DNA of 31,503 nt from JANRIC01 sp033765345 (GCA_033765345.1 JANRIC010000065.1:1-31503), one strand, 5' to 3'. Numbered from the stretch's first letter, positions 16,604-25,422 are shown. Numbers and translations are program-made. Notes: generated by a model not told the origin, from the letters alone.

Positions 16604-16641
16604 AAAAAAGATTTTCCAAATCTCAAAGATTTGGAAAATCT
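16604..16641. terminator. Shared hairpin terminator between osmC and carbonic anhydrase
   Basis: A perfect 15-bp inverted repeat, AGATTTTCCAAATCT and AGATTTGGAAAATCT, encloses the 3-bp loop CAA (16624-16626). An A run at 16604-16609 gives a T run on the minus strand, so termination of the carbonic anhydrase transcript is the stronger direction. On the plus strand the tail is only TCTCCTTCTT. Confidence 0.7.
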
Positions 16642-16673
16642 CTCCTTCTTGGCAGGCAGTAGGTTTTTATAAC

Positions 16674-17348
16674 CTATCGCAGCTTTGCCCTTACACTTTC
16701 ATCAAACCAATCAATCGGCGTTTGATTATAAATGTGCTGAATAGAGGACAATACTTCTTCAAAATTGATCTTCAGGTCTTGCAAAACGCCGTGCGCCAAA
16801 TCAAAAACCCAACCGTGTACTACCGGATAGCCTTTGTTGACATAAGACTGCTGCACCACCTCGCTTTTGATGACATTGATACACTGCTCCACAACATTTA
16901 ATTCTACCAGTCGGTTACTTCTTTTTTTCATGTCCTCGATGGCATCCAACTCTTCTCGGTGCAAACGATACACATCTCGGATATTGCGTAGCCAGGGGTT
17001 TAAAGACCCGTAATCACAAGGCTCAAGAGAAGCTTTCACGCCGCCGCAATTGTAATGCCCACATACAATGATATGCTTGACATCCAGATACCGCACAGCA
17101 TAAGTGATCACAGAAGCTACGTTTAAGTCCGAATTACTGACTACATTGGCTACATTGCGATGCACAAAGACTTCCCCGGCATCTAGCCCCATGATTTCAT
17201 TGGCAGGCACTCGACTATCCGAACAGCCGATGTACAGATAATCTGGATGTTGCTCACGGGCCATGTTCTTAAAAAAATCTTTGTCCTTTTCTAGCTTCTG
17301 AGCAACCCAAATCCGGTTATTCTCAAAAATCTGCTCGTAAGTTGTCAT
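16674..17348 (-). CDS. can: Beta-class carbonic anhydrase
   Basis: The 224-residue enzyme interconverts CO2 and bicarbonate in the cytosol. All zinc and dyad residues of the beta class are present: Cys42 and the Asp44/Arg46 pair in YIGCSDSRVP, then His98 and Cys101 in VCGHYNCGGVKA. The numbering is the same as in E. coli Can. The segment AGEVFVHRNVANVV lies between them as expected. Length is normal. The start ATG at 17348 is 7 bp from an open upstream frame and about 70 bp from the divergent RidA gene, so the two share a short promoter region. Confidence 0.95.
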   Translation of the reverse strand: MTTYEQIFENNRIWVAQKLEKDKDFFKNMAREQHPDYLYIGCSDSRVPANEIMGLDAGEVFVHRNVANVVSNSDLNVASVITYAVRYLDVKHIIVCGHYNCGGVKASLEPCDYGSLNPWLRNIRDVYRLHREELDAIEDMKKRSNRLVELNVVEQCINVIKSEVVQQSYVNKGYPVVHGWVFDLAHGVLQDLKINFEEVLSSIQHIYNQTPIDWFDESVRAKLR

Positions 17349-17420
17349 GATTTAGTGATGTTTAAAGTATTTTTGGTTAAATTATGCATTATACCGAAAA
17401 TAACAAAGCCTTTGTACATC

Positions 17421-17843
17421 ATGAATACAGAAATTAAAAATTCTTCTCGTGCCCCCGAACCGGTCGGGCTTTATCCACACGCCCGCAAAGTGGGTAATTT
17501 GCTTTTTCTGTCAGGTGTAGGACCTAGGGAGCGCAATTCCAACAAAATCCCAGGCGTAGAATTGGATGAATCTGGCAATATAATTTCTTATGACATAGAG
17601 GCTCAGTGCAGGTCAGTCTTCCAAAATGTGCGCTACATTGTAGAAGATGCAGGCTCAAGCTGGGAACAGATCGTGGACGTAACTGTGTTTCTGACCCATA
17701 TGAAAGATGACTTTAAAACCTATAACCGCATCTATGCGGAGTATTTTAAAGACATTCAGCCCTGCCGAACTACCGTAGAAGTGAATGCCTTACCTACTCC
17801 GATTGCCATTGAGCTGAAAGTCATTGCAGTAATTGGAGAATAA
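17421..17843 (+). CDS. RidA-family 2-aminomuconate deaminase
   Basis: The product (about 140 residues from ATG 17421; upstream in-frame ATGs would add a non-conserved leader) is a YjgF/RidA-fold protein. The segment APEPVGLYPHARKVGNLLFL, then SGVGPRERN, DIEAQCRSVFQNVRYIVEDA and VNALPTPIAIELKVIAV, is the pattern of the 2-aminomuconate deaminase branch. These enzymes hydrolyse 2-aminomuconate to 4-oxalocrotonate late in the kynurenine/2-nitrobenzoate pathway. The Arg of QPCRTTVEVNALP, which binds the carboxylate in RidA proteins, is present. Its neighbour 3-hydroxyanthranilate dioxygenase, 200 bp downstream, supports the assignment over a generic enamine deaminase. Confidence 0.85.
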   Translation: MNTEIKNSSRAPEPVGLYPHARKVGNLLFLSGVGPRERNSNKIPGVELDESGNIISYDIEAQCRSVFQNVRYIVEDAGSSWEQIVDVTVFLTHMKDDFKTYNRIYAEYFKDIQPCRTTVEVNALPTPIAIELKVIAVIGE

Positions 17844-17907
17844 TATAAAAGGCAGAAAATAGGGTATTCTGTCCATGAAAATTCGTCAAATCCCTATCTT
17901 TTGCATC

Positions 17908-18012
17908 TTATACTCAAACCGAAGTGGTTTTCCGAAATTTTAGCTCTTAAATCATGAATAATCAAGCTAATCAATCAAGAAAATCAGGTAAATCACTTTA
18001 ATCTGGGTATAA
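17908..18012. repeat. 105-bp MITE-like inverted-repeat element, copy 1
   Basis: The element begins TTATACTCAAACCGAAGTG and ends CACTTTAATCTGGGTATAA, so its termini form imperfect inverted repeats that can be followed inward for almost 40 bp (the whole unit can fold as one hairpin). A second copy at 28327-28431 has the same length and differs at five positions. It lies between the RidA and 3-hydroxyanthranilate dioxygenase genes and ends 32 bp before the latter's start codon, so it forms part of that gene's promoter or leader. Confidence 0.85.
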
Positions 18013-18044
18013 AAAATTAATAACAAATTACAATATATAAAAAC

Positions 18045-18548
18045 ATGAACGTAACCAATCTCATGCAGTGGGTCGAGGAGCACCGAGATCAACTCAAGCC
18101 TCCCGTCGGCAATAAGGAAGTTTATCCCGGTGGTGATATGATCGTAATGATCGTTGCCGGTCCGAATGCCCGCAAAGATTATCACTACAACGAAACCCCG
18201 GAGTTTTTTTATCAAATCGAGGGGGATATCGTACTGAAAATCATTGAAAACGGCGAATTCAAAGAGGTGCCTATCCGGCAGGGAGAAATATACCTGCTTA
18301 ATGCCGGGATACCACATTCTCCCCAACGCCCTGCGGGTACTATCGGGATGGTACTCGAGCAAAAACGCCAAGAACAGCATCGTGACGGCTTTCAATGGTA
18401 TTGTCAGAACTGTGGCAATAAATTATATGAAGAATATTTTCCACTGAAAGATATTGTCAAGCAGTTGCCCGAAGTATTTGCACGCTTTAATCACAACAAA
18501 GACTTGCATACTTGTAGCAATTGCGGACACTTCAATCAGTTTCCTTAA
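18045..18548 (+). CDS. nbaC: 3-hydroxyanthranilate 3,4-dioxygenase
   Basis: The 167-residue cupin enzyme opens the ring of 3-hydroxyanthranilate to 2-amino-3-carboxymuconate semialdehyde, using O2 and ferrous iron. The iron ligands are His47, Glu53 (DYHYNETPEFFYQIEG) and His91 (NAGIPHSPQRP), the same spacing as in characterised enzymes. Arg43, Arg95 and Glu105 are at the substrate positions. A C-terminal rubredoxin-like knuckle with Cys120/Cys123 (YCQNCG) and Cys157/Cys160 (TCSNCG) is present, as in the bacterial forms. With the aminomuconate deaminase gene upstream it represents the lower kynurenine branch. The other pathway genes are not in the window. Its upstream region is occupied by the 105-bp repeat. 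Confidence 0.95.
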   Translation: MNVTNLMQWVEEHRDQLKPPVGNKEVYPGGDMIVMIVAGPNARKDYHYNETPEFFYQIEGDIVLKIIENGEFKEVPIRQGEIYLLNAGIPHSPQRPAGTIGMVLEQKRQEQHRDGFQWYCQNCGNKLYEEYFPLKDIVKQLPEVFARFNHNKDLHTCSNCGHFNQFP

Positions 18549-18595
18549 AAAGAACTCTTTGAAGAAATACAGCATGATGGTCTGATAAGGAGATG

Positions 18596-18663
18596 GGCAA
18601 TTGGGTTTTGGGCTGATTTTTATGGGGTAATTTGCCTCAGCATACTTCCCAATACCCAATGCC
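18596..18663. terminator. Imperfect inverted repeat between convergent genes
   Basis: GGCAATTGGGTTTTGGG (18596-18612) pairs with CCCAATACCCAATGCC (18648-18663) at about 14 positions, with a 35-nt loop. It lies between the convergent 3-hydroxyanthranilate dioxygenase gene and the small minus-strand gene, and could end both transcripts, though no strong T run follows. Confidence 0.35.
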
Positions 18664-18711
18664 TTTTGGCTTAATCTGTGAAGAACACACACTAGGGAAT
18701 AATTACCTAAT

Positions 18712-19122
18712 TTAATTATCTCTTAGAAGCCATTTTCTGGCAGCATTGATGTCATCAAAATACCTTGATTTGAAGGAGTTCGTTTTGTCTTCTTCCATCG
18801 TCTGCTCTATGGATAAACTGGCTATATACTCTCTGCTGAGTAAAATGGCAATCTTTTCAAAGTCGATTTCACGATATACTTTGAAAAGGTTATCATTGAC
18901 CCATTCCTGAATCTCAGGGGAGATCGTAAATTTAAAGTCAATCATATCACCTAATACTTTTTTGGGTTTGTGAAGACTGACAAAGTCCGTAAACACCTTG
19001 AGCTCTCCGACGTATTCCTCGTCGGTCATCAGGCTGGTATTTTCATTAAATATATAATGAAACAAACGATTATCCAGGTCATAAGAAATCGTGAAGTAAT
19101 TACTTTGATATAAGAGTTCCAT
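18712..19122 (-). CDS. Small cytosolic protein of STAS/SpoIIAA-like appearance
   Basis: From the ATG at 19122 (an upstream TTG at 19128 is less likely) the product has 136 residues with no signal peptide or membrane segment. It alternates strands and helices: YFTISYDLDNRLFHYIFNEN, DEEYVGELKVFTDFVSLHKP, KKVLGDMIDFKFTISPEIQE, REIDFEKIAILLSREYIASL, and a C-terminal DDINAARKWLLRD. That pattern, especially an ending like WL with a preceding FDDINAARKWL, recurs in small STAS/SpoIIAA-like proteins of Bacteroidota. I recognise the general shape only. No function is assigned. It stands alone, convergent with the dioxygenase gene. Confidence 0.6.
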   Translation of the reverse strand: MELLYQSNYFTISYDLDNRLFHYIFNENTSLMTDEEYVGELKVFTDFVSLHKPKKVLGDMIDFKFTISPEIQEWVNDNLFKVYREIDFEKIAILLSREYIASLSIEQTMEEDKTNSFKSRYFDDINAARKWLLRDN

Positions 19123-19557
19123 AGTCAATTGAGAAATTTGGAGAAATATAGATTTTGAGTCTTATTTTAAGCATATTGCCTTCAAAAACAGATGGATACC
19201 CGAATTGTTTTGAATAAGATTGTCAAAATTTTCGTTTAGAATGATCTTTTTATCCCAAAAATGTGATAATTTGTATTTTCTTACGTGACAAATTGTATTA
19301 AAAATTTGCGTAATCATCCATAGCCAAGCACGAGGTTGATTCTGTACAAATATTTGATTTTGTATTTCGGACCTGAATCACAGGTGTGAAAATTTAGGGT
19401 TTCAATCGGACTGCTCTAAATGTATTCCGAGTTGCGGCTTTTGGGAGATCGCTCTTCGGCCGGAGGCAAAGCTGATCGGCGACTAGGTATATGATGAGAT
19501 ACGCACGGATGTTTTAGCCTGCGAATGCCCAAGTGTTTACATTAAAAATTTACTTTC
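19123..19557. other. 435-bp intergenic region with a GC-rich patch
   Basis: The first 290 bp are AT-rich and should contain the divergent promoters; the -7-like box nearest to the minus-strand gene has one mismatch. From about 19420 to 19530 composition changes to clearly more G+C than its surroundings. A 24-codon frame (19420-19494, MYSELRLLGDRSSAGGKADR...) is open there, but I recognise no protein. It may be a repeat, a structured RNA or a remnant of transferred DNA. Confidence 0.4.
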
Positions 19558-21210
19558 ATGAATTATATCAAACTATTTTTTTTATCCCTGCTTCTTCTCG
19601 CAGAAGCTTGTTCAAACCCTCAACAAGAAGTTGATTTGATTGTCCACCACGCAATCGTGTATACAGTCAATGCAGATTTTGCCGTGGCGGAGGCTTTCGC
19701 TGTCAAAGATGGGAAAATCATTGAGGTGGGTTCTTCCAAAGCCCTATTAGCCAAATACAAAAGCAAACAGACATTGGATGCACAGGGAAAAGCCGTTTAT
19801 CCAGGTTTTGAGGATGCCCACTGCCATTTTGTGGGTTATGGATTAGCCCTGCAGCAGGTAGATCTGGTCGGCACAAAGTCTTATCAAGAAATTTTAGAAA
19901 AATTAGTGGCTTTTCAGAAAGCCAATCCCAACATACGCTGGCTTCAGGGTCGTGGCTGGGATCAAAATGACTGGGATACCAAGGATTTTCCAGACAAGGC
20001 TCCCCTGGATAGCTTATTTCCTGATTTGCCAGTGTATCTGACCCGCGTAGATGGTCACGCCGCACTCGTCAATCAAAAAGCCCTGGATTTGGCCGGAATC
20101 AATACCAAAACACCCAGCGATGCAGGTGGTAAAATTGAAATCAAAAACGGAAAATTGTCTGGAATCCTCGTAGACAATGCCATGCGCCTCGTGAGCAGCA
20201 AAATCCCTGCACCGAATGCCGAAGAAATCAAAAAAGCTTTATTGGATGCTCAGAAAAACTGCTTTGCACTAGGGCTTACCTCCGTACAGGATGCGGGGCT
20301 TCCCCAAGAAACACTGGAAGCAATTGATCAATTGCATCAATCGGGCGATCTTTATATACGCATCTATGCCATGATTAGCAGTACTCCTGAAAATGTAGAC
20401 TATTATTTGAAAAAAGGCATTTCTCGTACAGATTTTCTTTCCATTCGCTCCTTTAAAGTCTATGCAGACGGTGCTTTGGGCTCGAGAGGTGCTTGTTTGC
20501 TTGAGCCGTACTCGGATAGCCCTACCGAAATCGGTTTTTTGCGAGCAAAACCCGAAGAACTTGACGCTCTCATTCAAAAAATTGCCCAAAAAGGCTTTCA
20601 AGTCAATACCCATTGCATCGGCGATTCGGCCAATCGTTTTATTTTGGACACCTACGCCAAATATCTTAAAAAAGATAATGATCTGCGCTGGCGCATCGAG
20701 CACGCCCAAGTAGTAAGCCCCGAAGATATACCCAAATTTGGCAAGTATAAAATCCTCCCCTCCGTACAACCTACGCACGCTACATCTGATATGTACTGGG
20801 CAGATGAGCGTTTGGGAGCAAAACGCATCTCTACGGCTTATGCCTTCCGAAAGCTTTATGAGCAAAACCGAATGATTCCTCTCGGCAGTGATTTCCCGGT
20901 AGAGTTTGTCAATCCTTTGTATGGATTTCACGCCGCTGTAGCCCGTAAAGACGGGAAAAATTACCCAGATGCAGGTTTTCAAAAAGAAAATGCCGTCAGT
21001 AGAGAAATTGCCCTGAAAGGAATGACCATCTGGGCGGCTTATGCAGCTTTTGAAGAAAAAACCCGTGGAAGTATCGAGCCCGGCAAATGGGCGGATTTTG
21101 TGATCCTGGAAGAAGACATCATGAAAGTACCCGAAGAAAAATTGAGAAATGTGAAAGTTTTTCAGACTTATTCGGGTGGAATGTTAAAATTTAACATGAC
21201 CAAACAATAA
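19558..21210 (+). CDS. YtcJ-like metal-dependent amidohydrolase, lipoprotein
   Basis: The 550-residue protein begins with a lipoprotein-type signal (MNYIKLFFLSLLLLAEACSN; Cys18 is a candidate for lipidation, with an imperfect lipobox). The amidohydrolase barrel carries its metal and active-site residues: His88 and His90 (EDAHCHFVG), His352 (NTHCIGD), His382 (RIEHAQVV) and Asp445 (LGSDFPVE). The C-terminal GSIEPGKWADFVILEED is the usual composite-domain closing strand. YtcJ-type enzymes hydrolyse amides of unknown identity. At 550 residues and with this motif set it is not the short ACMSD of the kynurenine route, so its nearness to that pathway is not evidence of a role in it. Confidence 0.9.
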   Translation: MNYIKLFFLSLLLLAEACSNPQQEVDLIVHHAIVYTVNADFAVAEAFAVKDGKIIEVGSSKALLAKYKSKQTLDAQGKAVYPGFEDAHCHFVGYGLALQQVDLVGTKSYQEILEKLVAFQKANPNIRWLQGRGWDQNDWDTKDFPDKAPLDSLFPDLPVYLTRVDGHAALVNQKALDLAGINTKTPSDAGGKIEIKNGKLSGILVDNAMRLVSSKIPAPNAEEIKKALLDAQKNCFALGLTSVQDAGLPQETLEAIDQLHQSGDLYIRIYAMISSTPENVDYYLKKGISRTDFLSIRSFKVYADGALGSRGACLLEPYSDSPTEIGFLRAKPEELDALIQKIAQKGFQVNTHCIGDSANRFILDTYAKYLKKDNDLRWRIEHAQVVSPEDIPKFGKYKILPSVQPTHATSDMYWADERLGAKRISTAYAFRKLYEQNRMIPLGSDFPVEFVNPLYGFHAAVARKDGKNYPDAGFQKENAVSREIALKGMTIWAAYAAFEEKTRGSIEPGKWADFVILEEDIMKVPEEKLRNVKVFQTYSGGMLKFNMTKQ

Positions 21211-21299
21211 AAATGAATTATATTAAGCACGTTTTAGTTTTTTCTAAAAAACCGTTCGTAAATACCTACTTAAGAAATTAATGAACAAATATATAAGAT

Positions 21300-22001
21300 A
21301 TGGGAATTCAAGGAATATGGTACTTAGAGGATGTAAACTTATTTAAGGTTTTTTGTCCGCATAAATATGCTGCCTTTAAAAAAAGTCACGAGTTTAAAAA
21401 TGTCAAAAAAGAACAGTTTGTTTATTTTAAGGAAGATTTATCCAATAAAATATACCTGATCGCCGATGGAAAAGTCAAAATCGGGTTTTATACCCACGAT
21501 GGTCGTGAAGTAGTCAAAGCAATTCTTAGTAAAGGCGAAATCTTTGGAGAAATGGCTTTTTTGGGAGAAGAACGCCGAACAGACTTTGCCCAATCACTGG
21601 ATGACAAGACCTCCCTCTGCCCCCTGAACATAGAATCTATGCACGCGCTGATGCGTGACGATAAGCCTTTTAGTTTCAAAATCTATAAATTGATCGGTTT
21701 TCGTATTCAAAAGTTGGAACGCCGCATCGAGGCTTTGATCTCCAAAGATGTAAAAACCCGGCTCATCGATTTTCTCAAGGAAATGGCCGAAGAAAGAGGC
21801 AAGCTTGTAGGCGATGAAACGCTGATAGAGCATCACCTGACTCAAAAAGACATCGGTGACCTGATCGGTTCTTCGCGCCAGACCGTAACCACCCTCCTCA
21901 ATGAATTGAAAGAAATTAATCTGATTTATTTCGATCGTAAAAGGATACTCATTCGTGACATGAAGAAGTTAGACCAATTTGTTTTGCAGGCGAGTTCTTA
22001 A
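21300..22001 (+). CDS. Crp/Fnr-family transcriptional regulator
   Basis: The 233-residue protein has a cyclic-nucleotide-binding-type beta roll (about 35-125: NKIYLIADGKVKIGFYTHDG, LSKGEIFGEMAFLGEERRTD), a dimerisation helix (about 130-155) and an HTH_Crp domain (about 165-225) with the recognition helix in LTQKDIGDLIGSSRQTVTTL. The usual cAMP phosphate-binding R-S after GE.A.L is replaced by RRTD, so cAMP binding is doubtful. Only two cysteines are present and they are not arranged as in FNR, so an oxygen-sensing iron-sulfur cluster is unlikely. The effector is unknown. It follows the amidohydrolase by 89 bp. Confidence 0.9.
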   Translation: MGIQGIWYLEDVNLFKVFCPHKYAAFKKSHEFKNVKKEQFVYFKEDLSNKIYLIADGKVKIGFYTHDGREVVKAILSKGEIFGEMAFLGEERRTDFAQSLDDKTSLCPLNIESMHALMRDDKPFSFKIYKLIGFRIQKLERRIEALISKDVKTRLIDFLKEMAEERGKLVGDETLIEHHLTQKDIGDLIGSSRQTVTTLLNELKEINLIYFDRKRILIRDMKKLDQFVLQASS

Positions 22002-22152
22002 AATGCTTTTTAGGGGCGAAATAATTTTGAATTTATAACCAGACCAAAGTGATTCAGACCATACAAAACCCCTAGTGGCAAGGTTTGACCTTTTATGATG
22101 TAAAAGTTGAAATCTCGCAAAAACACTTTGGCATACGTATTATTGACTAAAA

Positions 22153-23304
22153 ATGCTTAAAATAAAAATTTTTTCCACTTTTTGTGTGCTTTTGGGTACC
22201 ATTTCAAATGTTGTACTTTCTCAGAATAATTCGGTGATTGTGGCTCAGTGGGAGCATCAGACAGATACCCATATAGCTTATCCCGATTATTTTCAAGATC
22301 AGGCTTTTACAGATTCTCTAAAACTACAGATCAGCGATTGGCTTCGAGAGAATTATGCAGCTTCTACCACAGACTTTAAGAAAAGAAATCCGGTTTCCTT
22401 TGTTGTCGTAATCAGCCCCCCTAGTGAGCCCCGCAGTATTGAACACACCGTCTATGATTTGTCTTTAGGAATTGTATCTACCCTAGAGTCAGGGCTGACC
22501 TATGACAGATACAAGCCCGAAGAAGGTCTTTTAAAATTTGATGTTTGGCTCTTAGACCGCAAAGGCAGGAAAATATTCAAGAATAAAACTGCAGTCCGAT
22601 TTGTGATAGCCCGCAAGCCCAGCAACCCCAATGAGGTCTATCTAAGCCGAGAAGATTTTTATGAGCTTTACAAAGCTGGTATCAGAGCTGCATTGAATAT
22701 ACAGCCTACCAAGAAAATGCATGTTTTCCAACAGCCTGATCATGAAGTATATAATCAATTAATAAGTCAATCCGAACCCCTTGGTTTTTATCGGGTGAAT
22801 CGAGGAGTTTTTGAGATTCGTGGAGCTGAAAATCCTCTTAGTTTTCGCCTCGATTTGGAAGTACCCTTAGTTCGGAGAGATACCTTTAGCCGCACGGCTG
22901 AGTTTATCAATCCCTTTAATCAAGAGACTTATTGGATGGAGGCCTCTTTGATCAGTAATCAGGCACATCGGATGCGCGCCAAGATCAACACAAATTCAGA
23001 GATGGTCGCGCTGGAAGGTTTTAGGACTTCGGAGCAATTTGTCCTGGAAGCAAATGTAAAGGGGAATGCTTGGCAAATGAGTCGGAATCTTTTCTCGAAT
23101 CTGATCAAAATTCAAAAATATGGCAGCGTGTTGGCCTTGTTGATTTATGAGGGAGGAGACCCGAGCTATGATGCGCACTACGGTCTTTATTTTTCTTCGC
23201 GATGCACCACATTAGACAAAGTAACTGCCCTAAACCTGATCGGAATGGAGGCACTCGTTCAGACTGTGCAAAAATTTTATGAAGCAGAAACCCGTCACAA
23301 ATAG
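22153..23304 (+). CDS. Unrecognised secreted protein
   Basis: I do not recognise this 383-residue protein. It starts with a signal peptide (about 1-23, KIKIFSTFCVLLGTISNVVL, cleavage near SQ/NN). The mature part is mixed alpha/beta without internal repeats or cysteine pairs; it has three cysteines including one in SSRCTTLDK near the C terminus. Segments such as VSFVVVISPPSEPRSIEHTV and YDRYKPEEGLLKFDVWLLDR look like surface-exposed domains. No lipobox, barrel closing strand or type IX sorting tail is seen, so a periplasmic location is most likely. It stands alone, with a 151-bp gap upstream and the Nudix gene 72 bp downstream. Confidence 0.7.
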   Translation: MLKIKIFSTFCVLLGTISNVVLSQNNSVIVAQWEHQTDTHIAYPDYFQDQAFTDSLKLQISDWLRENYAASTTDFKKRNPVSFVVVISPPSEPRSIEHTVYDLSLGIVSTLESGLTYDRYKPEEGLLKFDVWLLDRKGRKIFKNKTAVRFVIARKPSNPNEVYLSREDFYELYKAGIRAALNIQPTKKMHVFQQPDHEVYNQLISQSEPLGFYRVNRGVFEIRGAENPLSFRLDLEVPLVRRDTFSRTAEFINPFNQETYWMEASLISNQAHRMRAKINTNSEMVALEGFRTSEQFVLEANVKGNAWQMSRNLFSNLIKIQKYGSVLALLIYEGGDPSYDAHYGLYFSSRCTTLDKVTALNLIGMEALVQTVQKFYEAETRHK

Positions 23305-23376
23305 ATTTTTTACATTCAAAAGCTTATTTTGTTGAGATTTTTGTATCATTGAATAAATTCTAAAAATCCAACGCTT

Positions 23377-23814
23377 ATGGCTTATACCTATGATTATCCC
23401 AGACCAGCCCTGACCGCCGATTGTGTAATTTTCGGTCGGGACGAAAATGAGGAAAAACTCAAAGTTTTGCTTATCAAACGTGCTTATGAGCCTTTTCAGG
23501 GGCATTGGGCTTTTCCGGGAGGTTTTGTGGATGAAAACGAATCCGTAGAACAAGCCGCCCAACGAGAACTCATGGAAGAAACCGGAGTGACCAACATCGC
23601 CATGCAGCAGTTGTATGCTTTCAGCAAGCCGGGGCGCGACCCAAGAGGTTGGGTAGTGACGGTGGCATTTTTTACGGTAGTCCATATCGCTGATTGCAAA
23701 GTGCAGGCAGGTGATGATGCCAGCCAAGCAGAGTGGGTGCCCCTTGATGAAATTCAAACAATGGCTTTTGATCATCAGGAAATATTAAAGATGGCTTTGG
23801 AGCGAATCAAATAG
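23377..23814 (+). CDS. Nudix hydrolase
   Basis: The 145-residue protein carries a perfect Nudix box, G-x5-E-x7-REL-x-EE-x-G, at about residues 49-71 (GFVDENESVEQAAQRELMEE, then TG). The upstream GHWAFPGGF strand and downstream FSKPGRDPRGWVVTVAFF are typical of ADP-ribose pyrophosphatase and NrtR-like members. These hydrolyse a nucleoside diphosphate linked to another moiety. No winged-helix follows, so it is a hydrolase alone and not an NrtR repressor. Its substrate cannot be read from the sequence. Confidence 0.92.
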   Translation: MAYTYDYPRPALTADCVIFGRDENEEKLKVLLIKRAYEPFQGHWAFPGGFVDENESVEQAAQRELMEETGVTNIAMQQLYAFSKPGRDPRGWVVTVAFFTVVHIADCKVQAGDDASQAEWVPLDEIQTMAFDHQEILKMALERIK

Positions 23815-24106
23815 ATGATTGGGCTTCAAGGATCTGGTTCTTCCATCGGTTAATTTCTTTTGATTAATCAGATGGTTGGCTGTACATCATACTTTCCAGC
23901 TTGGTTTTGTTCTCCATTCTTGCCGTGTTGAAAAAGACACTAAGTTCAAGATTTGATTTTTTTCTTTCTCAAAAATAGAAATACTGAAACTGAGTCCAGA
24001 AGAGTTTTTGCTAGGAAATATCAGACTGTCAATAAAATATGATAAAATCATGTAATTTTGGAGTAAAGAGTATAGTTTTTGAGTATCTTTCACAAAAAAT
24101 ATTTGG

Positions 24107-25360
24107 ATGAGTATTCTGAGTCGGGTTATTTGGTTTTGTGTCTGTATTCTTTGTTCTACGTGTCAAAATAATCTTCCTGAAATCAAAGTAGGCATACTCC
24201 ATTCACTTTCAGGCACTATGGCGATTAGCGAAAAGGCTGTAGTCAACGCTACCTTAATGGCTATTGAAGAAATCAATCAAAAAGGTGGCTTATTGGGCAA
24301 AAAGATCGTTCCAATTGTAGTTGATGGAAAATCCGACTTGGATGTTTTTGCCAAAGAAGCTGAAAGACTGATTACTCAAGAAAAAGTAAGTGTCATTTTC
24401 GGATGTTGGACTTCCGCCAGCCGTAAAACTGTAAAACCCATTTTTGAAAAACAAAATCATCTTTTGTTTTATCCGATTCAATATGAGGGTTTGGAAAGTT
24501 CGCCTAACATCGTATACACAGGGGCAGCTCCCAATCAGCAGATCATTCCGGCTACTAAATGGGCTCTCGATAATTTAGGCAAGAAATTCTTTATTGTAGG
24601 ATCGGATTATGTATTTCCACGAGTAGCCTCAGCAATTATGAGTGATTTGATCAAACAACTGGGCGGTGAAGTAGTAGGAGATGAGTATGTATTGTTGGGT
24701 GCCAAAGAAGTAAAGCATATCATTGATAAAATTAAAATTGCAAAACCAGACGTGATTTTGAATAATATCAATGGAGATACAAACATTGAGTTTTTTAGAC
24801 AATTAAGGCTTTCAGGCATTAGTCACCAACAGATACCCACTATTTCTTTTAGTATCGCAGAAGATGAATTGCGAAGCCTGGAAGTAAGTCAGATGGTAGG
24901 AGATTATACAGCCTGGAATTATTTTCAGAGCATAGATTCGGAGAATAACCGAGCTTTTGTGGCAAATTATAAAAGAAAATATGGAACACAATCCGTTACG
25001 GATGACCCCATTGAAGCCGGATATATCAGTGTTTATCTGTGGAGCAAAGCCGTGCAAAAAGCAGGCACTTTTGATGTAACAAAGGTTAGGAAAAATCTGG
25101 CAAATCAAAGTTTTATAGCCCCAGGAGGACTGGTTTATATAGATGAAACCAACCAACACATTTGGAAAACTGTACGCATCGGACAATTCAAAGCAGACGG
25201 ACAGGTAGAAATTGTGTGGAGCTCGATCAAGCCTGTTAAGCCTTTGCCTTATCCTAAATCACGTAAAAAGGAAGAATGGGATAAATTTCTGGTGACTTTA
25301 TACGATCGCTGGAATGGCAATTGGGCAAACTCTGGGGAGCTGAATACTCCCACCAAATAG
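24107..25360 (+). CDS. UrtA-like substrate-binding lipoprotein of a sensory unit
   Basis: The 417-residue protein is a type-1 periplasmic binding protein of the UrtA/AmiC group (Peripla_BP_5). After a lipoprotein-like signal (MSILSRVIWFCVCILCSTCQ, probable Cys19) come IKVGILHSLSGTMAISEKAV, INQKGGLLGKKIVPIVVDGK, VIFGCWTSASRKTVKPIFEK, LLFYPIQYEGLESSPNIVYT and VGSDYVFPRVASAIMSDLIK. The FGCWTSASR and PIQYEG segments are those seen in urea/short-amide binders. No permease or ATPase lies nearby. Instead a histidine kinase with a Cache domain follows 62 bp later and then a response regulator, so it most likely presents a ligand to the kinase. Confidence 0.85.
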   Translation: MSILSRVIWFCVCILCSTCQNNLPEIKVGILHSLSGTMAISEKAVVNATLMAIEEINQKGGLLGKKIVPIVVDGKSDLDVFAKEAERLITQEKVSVIFGCWTSASRKTVKPIFEKQNHLLFYPIQYEGLESSPNIVYTGAAPNQQIIPATKWALDNLGKKFFIVGSDYVFPRVASAIMSDLIKQLGGEVVGDEYVLLGAKEVKHIIDKIKIAKPDVILNNINGDTNIEFFRQLRLSGISHQQIPTISFSIAEDELRSLEVSQMVGDYTAWNYFQSIDSENNRAFVANYKRKYGTQSVTDDPIEAGYISVYLWSKAVQKAGTFDVTKVRKNLANQSFIAPGGLVYIDETNQHIWKTVRIGQFKADGQVEIVWSSIKPVKPLPYPKSRKKEEWDKFLVTLYDRWNGNWANSGELNTPTK

Positions 25361-25422
25361 AAGGTTAATCTCAGGCAATTTATCCAATAAGATATATCAG
25401 TCAAATTAAATCACCATATCAA

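Noticed and set aside
19558..21210. ACMSD decarboxylase of the kynurenine pathway
   Set aside because: Length (550 residues), lipoprotein signal and motif spacing are those of YtcJ-like amidohydrolases; ACMSD is about 330 residues and cytosolic.
21300..22001. Oxygen-sensing FNR with an iron-sulfur cluster
   Set aside because: The N-terminal cysteine set is missing; only two scattered cysteines are present.
24107..25360. Component of a urea ABC transporter
   Set aside because: No permease or ATPase gene follows; the next two genes are a histidine kinase and a receiver protein, so transport is not the likeliest role.
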